Origin: Pseudomonadales bacterium
GTDB taxonomy: Bacteria > Pseudomonadota > Gammaproteobacteria > Pseudomonadales > UBA5518
Assembly: GCA_022072145.1 (NCBI GenBank)
Contig: JAJVIG010000006.1
Location: 1 to 64,000, forward strand
DNA: 64,000 nucleotides
Direction of reading: 5' to 3'
Shown here in pieces: positions 10,009-16,088 of the stretch. Numbering within the stretch: position 1 is the first letter of the stretch; each line of letters opens with the position of its first letter. The notes beneath the pieces were generated by a model that saw nothing but the letters and a program-made list of their open reading frames with translations, ran no database searches and had not been told where the DNA came from. The position numbers and the translations under genes were made by a program.

Positions 10009-10464
10009 CTACAGTGACAAACGCAGCATCTCGTCGGGAACTGCATCCCCGACGCGAGCCATCTGCAGCCACGTGTCACGTTCGGCCAGCCACGTGTCCT
10101 CGTCCCACAGCTCCATCTTGTTGCCCTGCCCCACGAGCACGGCTTTCTTGTCGAGTCCGGCGTAGTCGCGCAGCGCCGGCGGAATCAGCACGCGGCCGCT
10201 GCCGTCGCATTCGAGATCGCTGGCGTAGCCGATCACCAGGCGCTGGAAGCGGCGTACCACGGGATTCAGCGTCGGCAGCGCCTGGATCTCGCGCTCGAGG
10301 TCCTCCCAGGTCGGCAACGGGTAGACGAGCAGGCAGCGGCTCTGGGTGTCGATGGTCGCCACCAGTTGCCCGGCGCACAGCGACTGCAGCCGATCGCGCT
10401 GGCGCGCCGGCATCGCCAGGCGCCCCTTCGGATCGATGCTGAGATGATGCACGCCCCGGAACAC
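10009..10464 (-). CDS. mraZ: MraZ, dcw operon transcriptional regulator
   Basis: DNA-binding protein of the AbrB-like double-SpoVT fold that controls its own dcw operon. 151 residues when started at the GTG at 10462-10464, giving V/M-FRGVHHLSID, which aligns with the E. coli start MFRGA; a TTG four codons upstream is possible but less likely. The two repeats each contain a DxKGR/DGSGR-type motif (DPKGRLAMP near residue 10, CDGSGRVLIP in the second half). It is the first gene of the operon, and its recognition boxes lie just upstream. Confidence 0.95.
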   Translation of the reverse strand: MFRGVHHLSIDPKGRLAMPARQRDRLQSLCAGQLVATIDTQSRCLLVYPLPTWEDLEREIQALPTLNPVVRRFQRLVIGYASDLECDGSGRVLIPPALRDYAGLDKKAVLVGQGNKMELWDEDTWLAERDTWLQMARVGDAVPDEMLRLSL

Positions 10465-10498
10465 GGCTAGTCGCAACCCACTTTGTTATCGAAAACGT

Positions 10499-10533
10499 CC
10501 ATGTCGGTCCACTTTGCGCCACTTCACCCCACT
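10499..10533 (-). promoter_or_regulatory. MraZ-binding repeats upstream of mraZ
   Basis: On the minus strand three AGTGG units lie exactly 10 bp apart (complement of ccact at 10529-10533, 10519-10523 and 10509-10513), with a weaker fourth, CATGG, one period further (10499-10503). MraZ in other bacteria binds TGGG/GTGGG direct repeats with one helical-turn spacing in this leader. The repeats begin about 8 bp downstream of the -10 box, so bound MraZ would cover the transcription start. Autoregulation is inferred, not shown. Confidence 0.85.
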
Positions 10534-10540
10534 TTTTGAC

Positions 10541-10570
10541 ACTATATGGACGCGCGAACAACAGTGTCAA
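10541..10570 (-). promoter_or_regulatory. Sigma-70 promoter of the mraZ/dcw operon
   Basis: On the minus strand a perfect -35 TTGACA (10565-10570) is followed after 18 bp by TATAGT (10541-10546), one mismatch from the consensus -10. The start point would fall near 10534, at the edge of the MraZ repeats. In a genome this GC-rich, such a match is unlikely by chance and marks the main dcw promoter. The mraZ leader would be about 70 nt. Confidence 0.88.
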
Positions 10571-10767
10571 GGACGCGGAAGCGGCGATGATGAAGAAAAA
10601 ATGTTTTTAAATCAGTGAATTACAAGGAGCGCACAGGAGCAGCGGGGGACCACGGCAGTGCTTGGCGTCGCATTACATGCCGTTGCACTTGCAACTTAAA
10701 GTAAACTCTTATCAGTAAGAATATTTTGTTATTAGAGTGGCCGGAAATCACGCTTCGAGAGATAAGA
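10571..10767. other. AT-rich spacer between mraZ promoter and rnpB
   Basis: About 200 bp without a gene, clearly lower in GC than the rest of the window (for example the A-rich stretch at 10594-10608 and the TA-rich one at 10698-10738). It probably combines an upstream (UP-like) region for the mraZ promoter with the 3' trailer of rnpB. Two small inverted repeats are visible: GTTGCA-CT-TGCAAC at 10682-10695, and a CTCTTATC/GATAAGAG pair at 10707-10714 and 10761-10768 that could fold the rnpB trailer. No convincing intrinsic terminator and no open frame with coding character was seen. Confidence 0.5.
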
Positions 10768-11147
10768 GAGCAGAGTCAGCCTGTAAGCCGGGTTCTGTCG
10801 AAGACAGTCATTCATCTGGGACGCGCGTCACCGCTCGCCTCTAGCGACCTACCCGAACCCCGTGCGGGCCGCACGAACGGGTTCCTATTTGGTCTTGCTC
10901 CGGGTGGGGTTTGCCATCGCCACGCCTGTTGCCAGCCGCGCGGTGCGCTCTTACCGCACCATTTCACCCTTGCCTGCCGCCGCCATCATCGATGCCGGCG
11001 CCATAGGCGGTTTGCTTTCTGTTGCACTTTCCGTGGGCTCACGCCCCCCAGGCGTTACCTGGCACCCTGCCCTGTGGAGCCCGGACTTTCCTCCCGACGG
11101 TCCCGCTCGCACGGTGCCGCCGAGCGACTGTCCGGCCGACTCTGCGC
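10768..11147 (-). ncRNA. rnpB: RNase P RNA, bacterial type A
   Basis: Catalytic RNA of ribonuclease P, which matures tRNA 5' ends. On the minus strand the conserved core blocks are present in order: GACAGTCGC after the 5' P1 strand, GGAGGAAAGTCCGGGCTCC, the GGGTGCCAGGTAACGCC block, GGTAAGGGTGAAA with GGTGCGGTAAGAGCGCACCG, ACAGAACCCGGCTTA, and the 3' P1 strand. P1 closes perfectly: GCAGAGTC (complement of 11138-11145) pairs with GACTCTGC (complement of 10770-10777). The ends are estimated from P1. Open frames on either strand here are spurious. Confidence 0.97.
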
Positions 11148-11152
11148 GCAGG

Positions 11153-11158
11153 AGTATA
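11153..11158 (-). promoter_or_regulatory. Probable -10 box of rnpB
   Basis: TATACT on the minus strand, 6 bp upstream of the inferred rnpB 5' end and 1 bp short of the rsmI stop codon. No good -35 is seen 16-18 bp upstream, where a GC palindrome (11162-11173) lies inside rsmI. Spacing to the RNA 5' end supports the call. Confidence 0.55.
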
Positions 11159-12004
11159 TCACCGGGCGCCCGGATCGGGCCGCGCGGCGAGCGCTACGCG
11201 GTACACCTCGTTGCGCGGGCGTCCGCTGATGCGCGTCACGCAGGCGACCGCCTCGCTGAGCGGCAGGTGCTCGAGCAGCACCGCGAGCATCGTGTCCAGG
11301 CTCGCCACCGCGTCACCGCCGCGCTCGCGCTCCGCGGCGCCGCCGAGCAGCAGCACGATCTCGCCGAGCTGCTGTTCGGGGTCGGATTCGACCGCGGCCA
11401 GCACCTCGTCGACGTTCGCGCCTAGCAGGGTTTCGTGCAGCTTGGTCAACTCGCGAGCGAGCGTGCACGGCCGCTCGCCGCCGAACACCTGCGCCACGTC
11501 GCGCAGCGTCTCGAGGATCCGCCGCGGAGACTCGTAGCAGACCAGCGTGCGTGTCTCGGCGCGCAACTCGCCCAGACGCGCCTGGCGCGCCGCACGCCGC
11601 GCGGGCAGGAAGCCCTCGAACACGAAACGGTCGGTCGGCAGGCCGGCGACGCTCAGCGCCGCGACCGCGGCACACGCCCCCGGCACCGCCACCACGCGGA
11701 TGCCGGCTTCCCGCGCCTCGCTCACCAGACGGAACCCCGGATCGGAGATCAGCGGGGTGCCGGCGTCGGACACCAGCGCCACCGAGCCGCCCTCGCGCAG
11801 CGCGCGGAGCAAGCCCGCGCTGCGCTGTGCCTCGTTGTGATCGTGGTACGCCGTCACCGGGCGCGCGATGCCGAGATGCGCAAGCAATTGCCGGCAGCGC
11901 CGCGTGTCCTCGGCTGCGATCAGATCGACGCCGCGCAGCACCTCGACGGCACGCTGCGTGATATCACCGAGGTTGCCGATCGGGGTCGCTACGACATAGA
12001 GCAC
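11159..12004 (-). CDS. rsmI: RsmI, 16S rRNA 2'-O-methyltransferase (C1402)
   Basis: Methylates the 2'-OH of C1402 in 16S rRNA, the same nucleotide RsmH modifies on the base. 281 residues from a GTG at 12002-12004; upstream in-frame codons lack any other plausible start. The N terminus VLYVVATPIGNLGD is the family signature, followed by AAEDTR and LVSDAGTPLISDPG, characteristic of the tetrapyrrole-methylase-like fold. Its stop lies directly on the rnpB promoter. It is divergent from lpoA, as in Pseudomonas. Confidence 0.95.
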   Translation of the reverse strand: MLYVVATPIGNLGDITQRAVEVLRGVDLIAAEDTRRCRQLLAHLGIARPVTAYHDHNEAQRSAGLLRALREGGSVALVSDAGTPLISDPGFRLVSEAREAGIRVVAVPGACAAVAALSVAGLPTDRFVFEGFLPARRAARQARLGELRAETRTLVCYESPRRILETLRDVAQVFGGERPCTLARELTKLHETLLGANVDEVLAAVESDPEQQLGEIVLLLGGAAERERGGDAVASLDTMLAVLLEHLPLSEAVACVTRISGRPRNEVYRVALAARPDPGAR

Positions 12005-12065
12005 GGTACCGGTCTCCGCGGTGGCGGCCGCTCCGGAGCGGGTGCCGGTGCGGTGGTTTGCGTTA

Positions 12066-12071
12066 GTATAA
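12066..12071 (-). promoter_or_regulatory. Possible -10 box for rsmI
   Basis: TATACT on the minus strand in the 71-bp gap between divergent rsmI and lpoA, giving an rsmI leader of about 55 nt. No -35 match was found. The same bases read AGTATA on the plus strand, only a few bp from the lpoA ATG, so an lpoA promoter here would give an almost leaderless message. Confidence 0.35.
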
Positions 12072-12075
12072 CGGC

Positions 12076-14022
12076 ATGAAATCACCGCTTCGCCGCCACC
12101 TGCCGCTCGTGCTGTCGCTGCTCGTCGCCGCCGGCTGCTCGCAGCAACCCGAGCGGCCCGGTGCCGGTGCCAAAACGCCAGAGCCGGCACCTACTGTGCA
12201 GCAACCGGTCGCCGACGAGGTCGAACGCCTGCTCGCGCTGGCCGCGCGCAGCCGGGATCCGCTGGCCGCCGGCGATGCGCGCCTCGAGGCGGTGGCCGAA
12301 CTGCTGCGTCGCGGTGATGGCGTACGCGCCCGCACGCTGCTCGACGAACTCGCGCAATCCATGCTGTCGGAGCGCCAGCGGGCACGCCACGCGCTGCTCG
12401 GCGCGCGGCTCGACCTGGACGCCGGCGATGCGCGGCGGGCGTTGGCGCGTCTGCGGGCAGTCCCGGCCACCGTCGAAGGGTCCGACGCAGCGCTGCAGGT
12501 CGAGCTCGCGCTCGCGCGCGCCGAGGTCCACGAGGCGCTGGGACGGCACCTCGACGGCGCGCGCGAGCGCACCACCGCCCATCCGTGGCTCGCCGACGAC
12601 ACCGCGCGACGCGATAACGCACGCGCGATCCTCGCGGCACTGGCAGCGACCGATATGCACACCCTGGAGCGCACGAGCGCCGACGCTACCAGCGAGGACT
12701 GGCGGGGCTGGCTCGAACTGGCGCTGGTGGTGCGCGACACCCGCCGCACACCGGGCGAGCAGGTAGCGGAACTCGCGCGCTGGGAGCAGCGCTATGCGCT
12801 GATCGCGGCGTTGCGCTCGGCCGCCGACCTGCTGCCCGCGATACGCAAGCGGATCCGTCAACCCGGACGCGTGGCGCTGTTGCTGCCGCTGAGCGGCGAC
12901 GCCGCTGCCGGCGGACTGGCCGTGCTGCATGGTTATCTCGCCGAACACCTGCGCCAGCTCGATGCCGGCGACGCACCGCCGCCAGTGGCGATCATCGACA
13001 CTTCCTCGATGGCCGGCGGCTTTGTCACGGCGTATGCCGGTGCCGTCGCCGATGGCGCGGAGTTCGTGATCGGCCCGCTGCTGAAGGAAGACATGGCGGC
13101 CTTCGGTCCGACGCTGCCGGTCGCGGTGCCGACGCTGGCGCTGAATTTCTCCGACTCGCCGCCGCCGGACGGGCGCCTGTACAGCTTCGGCCTCGACGCG
13201 CTCGACGAGGCCGATCAGCTCGCCGACGCCGCGCACCAGCGCGGCCTGCGGCAGGTCGTGCTGCTGAGCGACGATTCCGAACCCGCACGCCGGCAGGCAC
13301 AACGGTTCCGCGAACGCCGGCGCGCGCTCGGCGACGAGGACGTGGCGGACTCGCTGGTCCTCGGCGACCTGAACGCGTTCCGCGGTGATTTCGAACGCAC
13401 GTTGCTGCTCGAGGGCAGCCGCCGGCGCTCCGCGGCGCTGGCCGGGCTGCTGTCGCGCCAACTGGTGACCGAGACGCGCCGGCGCCAGGATCTGCAGTTG
13501 CTGGTGATGTTCGCCAATCCGGTCGCCGCACGCTCGTTGCGCCCGCTGGTGTCGTTCCTGCAGGCCGGCGACCTGCCCCTGTGGGCGGCGAGCCAGGCGC
13601 ACGCGGCGCGCCCCAGCCGGCGCGACGACCGGGATCTCGAGGCCGTGCGGTTCCTCGACGCCCCGTGGTTCTCCGCCGCCGAGCAGCCGCTGCGCGAGGA
13701 CTTGGCCGTGGGGGTTCCTGCGGGCGGGCTGCAGCGACTCGCCGCGCTGGGAGTCGATGCCTGCCGACTGCAGTCACGCAGCGGGTTGCTCGAGTGGATG
13801 AACGCGCTGGGGTTGTCCGGCGCCACCGGCGAACTGGTGCTCGACGCGCGTCGCCAGTTGCACCGACGCCTGTACTGGTACGCCTTCGGCGGTGGCCGCG
13901 TCACGGCTGAACACGCCCGCGGCCCGCTGGTCGCGCCGGCGGGGCACGCCGCAAGTCTGTCCACGGAGGGAGAGACGTCATGGAACACGACGCCGGCAAT
14001 GCCACCCGCGCGGCAACCATAG
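12076..14022 (+). CDS. lpoA: LpoA-like outer-membrane lipoprotein activator of PBP1A
   Basis: Outer-membrane lipoprotein that reaches through the periplasm to stimulate the bifunctional synthase PBP1A. 648 residues (E. coli 678). A type II signal peptide ends in the lipobox VAAGC about residue 22. The N-terminal part is Arg/Ala-rich helical (TPR-like, residues about 45-260); the C-terminal LppC domain, a periplasmic-binding-protein fold, starts near VALLLPLSGDAAAGG and contains FVIGPLLKED and ALNFSDSPPP. The rsmI-lpoA-yraN order agrees with other gammaproteobacteria. Its last 43 nt overlap yraN. Confidence 0.92.
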   Translation: MKSPLRRHLPLVLSLLVAAGCSQQPERPGAGAKTPEPAPTVQQPVADEVERLLALAARSRDPLAAGDARLEAVAELLRRGDGVRARTLLDELAQSMLSERQRARHALLGARLDLDAGDARRALARLRAVPATVEGSDAALQVELALARAEVHEALGRHLDGARERTTAHPWLADDTARRDNARAILAALAATDMHTLERTSADATSEDWRGWLELALVVRDTRRTPGEQVAELARWEQRYALIAALRSAADLLPAIRKRIRQPGRVALLLPLSGDAAAGGLAVLHGYLAEHLRQLDAGDAPPPVAIIDTSSMAGGFVTAYAGAVADGAEFVIGPLLKEDMAAFGPTLPVAVPTLALNFSDSPPPDGRLYSFGLDALDEADQLADAAHQRGLRQVVLLSDDSEPARRQAQRFRERRRALGDEDVADSLVLGDLNAFRGDFERTLLLEGSRRRSAALAGLLSRQLVTETRRRQDLQLLVMFANPVAARSLRPLVSFLQAGDLPLWAASQAHAARPSRRDDRDLEAVRFLDAPWFSAAEQPLREDLAVGVPAGGLQRLAALGVDACRLQSRSGLLEWMNALGLSGATGELVLDARRQLHRRLYWYAFGGGRVTAEHARGPLVAPAGHAASLSTEGETSWNTTPAMPPARQP

Positions 14023-14366
14023 GACGTGCGGCCGAGGATCGCGCACTGCAGGAGCTGGGTGCCGCCGGACTCCGGTTGGTGGCACGCAATTTCCGCTGCC
14101 GTCTCGGCGAGCTCGACTTGGTGATGCTCGACGGCGACACGCTGGTGTGCGTGGAGGTGCGCGCACGTGCCAGCGCGCGTTTCGGTAATGCCGCCGAGAG
14201 CGTCGACACCTCGAAGCGGCGCCGCCTGCAGGCCGCCGCGGCGATGTTTCTCGCCTGGCATCCGGCGCTGCAGCGCCGGCCGGTGCGCTTCGATCTGTTC
14301 GCCGTGGACGGTGCGCCCGGCACGGCACCGCCGCGCACCACCTGGATTCGCGGCATCTTCGGCTGA
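13980..14366 (+). CDS. yraN: YraN, UPF0102 endonuclease-fold protein
   Basis: Small protein of the UPF0102 family with a Holliday-junction-resolvase-like fold; its cellular role is not established. 128 residues. The conserved blocks are visible: GRAAEDRAL, LVARNFRCRLGELDLV (with the E-D of the nuclease core), VCVEVRARAS and FDLFAVDG. A strong ribosome site (GGAGGGAGAG) precedes the ATG at 13980, inside the lpoA end, so translational coupling is likely. Confidence 0.92.
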   Translation: MEHDAGNATRAATIGRAAEDRALQELGAAGLRLVARNFRCRLGELDLVMLDGDTLVCVEVRARASARFGNAAESVDTSKRRRLQAAAAMFLAWHPALQRRPVRFDLFAVDGAPGTAPPRTTWIRGIFG

Positions 14367-14383
14367 CTCCCGGGAGTATTCGC

Positions 14384-14977
14384 ATGGACCAGCTCGACGA
14401 CCCGCTGCAATCGCTGTTCGCCGCGCACGTGGACGCCGTCTACCGCACGCTCGACGCACTGTACACGGAGGTGCAACGCGCGGTGGACCTGCTCGCCGAC
14501 AGCCTGCTGTGCGGTCACCGCGTGCTGGTCTGCGGCGTCGGCGCGGGCACCACGCTCGCGCAGGCGTTCGCGGCGGCGCTGCTGAACCGCACGCGCATCG
14601 ATCGCCCCGGCCTGCCGGTGATCCTGATCGGTGCGGAGTCCGCCGCGATCGGCGCGATCGCCGAATCGTACGGGGTGGACGGCGTGTTCTCGCGGCAGGT
14701 GCGCGCGCTGGGCCAGCCCGGCGACGTGCTGGTGCTGATCCAGAACGCGCGCAACACCGTGGTGCTGGGACCGGCCGCACTCGCCGCGCACGCGCGCGAG
14801 ATGCGCGTGGTGGTTCTGTCGGCCGAGGATGGCGAACGAGCAACGGGGGCGCTGGCGTCCGAGGACGTGGAGCTGCGCGTGCCGGTGCAGGATCCGTTGC
14901 GCGCCGGCGAATGCCAGCAGCTGCTGCTCGACGCGCTGGCGGAGCTCCTCGAGATCCGGCTGTTCGGCCCGGTCTGA
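14384..14977 (+). CDS. diaA: SIS-domain protein, DiaA/GmhA-like
   Basis: 197 residues of a single SIS (sugar isomerase) domain. It resembles DiaA, which binds DnaA and times replication initiation, and GmhA, a heptose-phosphate isomerase. N-terminal helices (DPLQSLFAAHVDAVYRTLDAL) precede the nucleotide/sugar-binding loop VCGVGAGTT and the DVLVLIQNARNT segment. Location just after lpoA-yraN is the DiaA position in E. coli and Pseudomonas. The motif GVGAGTT differs from the usual G-NGGSA of GmhA, which argues against an LPS role. Stops 3 nt short of the convergent sspB stop. Confidence 0.8.
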   Translation: MDQLDDPLQSLFAAHVDAVYRTLDALYTEVQRAVDLLADSLLCGHRVLVCGVGAGTTLAQAFAAALLNRTRIDRPGLPVILIGAESAAIGAIAESYGVDGVFSRQVRALGQPGDVLVLIQNARNTVVLGPAALAAHAREMRVVVLSAEDGERATGALASEDVELRVPVQDPLRAGECQQLLLDALAELLEIRLFGPV

Positions 14978-14980
14978 ACG

Positions 14981-15364
14981 CTACTTCACGACACGCAGTG
15001 CGCGCTTGCCGCCGCGCGTCGGATCGTCGCCGCCGGGCGGTTCGGGATTCCCCGGTGGTTCGGGATCGAACACCATCCCCTGGCCGTTCTCTCGTGCGTA
15101 GATGCCGAGCACCGCCGGTACCGGCACCGCGACCTCGACGGCGACTCCGCCGAAACGCCCGCGGAAACGGATCTGCTCGTTGCCCAGTGTGATGCTGCCG
15201 ACCGCCGACGGCGAGATGTTGAGCACGATCTGCCCATCCTTCACGTACTGCTGCGGCACCTCGACGCCTTCGAACGTGGTGTCGACCAGCAGATACGGCG
15301 TGCAGCCGTTGTCGACGATCCATTCGTGCAGTGCACGCACGAGGTAGGGCCGACTGGATTTCAT
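14981..15364 (-). CDS. sspB: SspB, ClpXP adaptor (specificity-enhancing factor)
   Basis: Adaptor that delivers ssrA-tagged proteins to the ClpXP protease. 127 residues from the ATG giving MKSSRPYLVRAL; a second ATG two codons upstream is possible. The N-terminal dimer and substrate-binding domain contains PYLVRALHEWIVDNGCTPYL and LNISPSAV, followed by the beta segment IRFRGRFGGV. The C-terminal tail is Pro/Gly-rich and ends in RALRVVK, matching the short ClpX-docking peptide (hydrophobic-basic) of the family. It follows sspA by 27 nt in the classic sspA-sspB pair. Confidence 0.94.
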   Translation of the reverse strand: MKSSRPYLVRALHEWIVDNGCTPYLLVDTTFEGVEVPQQYVKDGQIVLNISPSAVGSITLGNEQIRFRGRFGGVAVEVAVPVPAVLGIYARENGQGMVFDPEPPGNPEPPGGDDPTRGGKRALRVVK

Positions 15365-15391
15365 GCGCATGCTCCTGTCCGCCGCCGGCGC

Positions 15392-16051
15392 TCAGCGCAC
15401 GCCGGGCGGTGTCTCCGAGGACGGCAGGCCGGCGCGGAACCCGGGCCGCGCGAACACCCTGTCCATGTATGCGTGCAGCGGCAGCGCGCGCGGCAGCCGC
15501 GGGATCGCGACTCCGAGCGCAGGGAGCCGCCACAGCAGCGCCGCCAGGCAGCAGTCGACCAGCGTGAACTCCGCGCTGCGGAACCACGGCTGCCCGCCGA
15601 ACAACGGCGCCAGCGCCAGCAGCTCGTCGAGCAGTTCGCGGCTGGCGCGCTCGCGCTCCGCCGGCTCTCCGCGCGGGTCCGCGATCGTGGCGGCGCGCGC
15701 GTACCACTGGCTCTCGATGCGCTGCATCAGCTGGCGCGCCTCGGCGCGTGCCGTCGGCGCGACCGGGAGCAGTGCGGGGTGCGGAAAACGCTCGTCGACG
15801 TACTCCATGATGACCGCCGGCCGGTGCAACACCAGTTCGCGATCGATCAGCACCGGCAGGCTGCGCTCGGGGCTGAGCTCGGCGAGTTCCGCGGGGAACT
15901 CGCCGGGATCGATATCGAGGATCCTTGCCGTAACCCCCTTCTCGGCGAGCGCGATGCGCACCCGCAGGCTGTCCAGGCCCTGCGGGTCCGCGAACAGCGT
16001 CATCGGCGGTCGCCTGGCGAGCGCGGCGTGTATCTCTGCGCGTACCGGCAT
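15392..16051 (-). CDS. sspA: SspA, stringent starvation protein A (GST fold)
   Basis: RNA polymerase-associated protein with a glutathione-S-transferase fold but without GST activity in known members. About 219 residues from the ATG at 16049-16051; a start at MTLFADPQ (16003) would fit the family N terminus equally well. The thioredoxin-like N domain has DSLRVRIALAEKG and SLPVLIDRELVLHRPAVIMEY; the all-helical C domain has FTLVDCCLAALLWRLP. A start at 16063 is unlikely because it would lie inside the hairpin after the cytochrome gene. Confidence 0.93.
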   Translation of the reverse strand: MPVRAEIHAALARRPPMTLFADPQGLDSLRVRIALAEKGVTARILDIDPGEFPAELAELSPERSLPVLIDRELVLHRPAVIMEYVDERFPHPALLPVAPTARAEARQLMQRIESQWYARAATIADPRGEPAERERASRELLDELLALAPLFGGQPWFRSAEFTLVDCCLAALLWRLPALGVAIPRLPRALPLHAYMDRVFARPGFRAGLPSSETPPGVR

Positions 16052-16062
16052 CGGTGGGAACA

Positions 16063-16082
16063 CGGGCCGCTCGCGCGGCCCG
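16063..16082 (-). terminator. GC hairpin after the bc1 operon
   Basis: On the minus strand CGGGCCGC and GCGGCCCG form a perfect 8-bp stem closed by a GCGA (GNRA) tetraloop, 6 nt after the cytochrome b/c1 stop. No U-run follows, so it may stabilise the 3' end of the bc1 message rather than terminate fully. Confidence 0.45.
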
Positions 16083-16088
16083 CGGGAC

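Noticed and set aside
10726-11425. Open plus-strand frames across the rnpB region
   Set aside because: They overlap the RNase P RNA on the opposite strand and rsmI; no ribosome site or family similarity, and the RNA assignment is firm.
14981-15000. Bidirectional terminator between diaA and sspB
   Set aside because: Only 3 nt separate the two stop codons and no hairpin was found around them.
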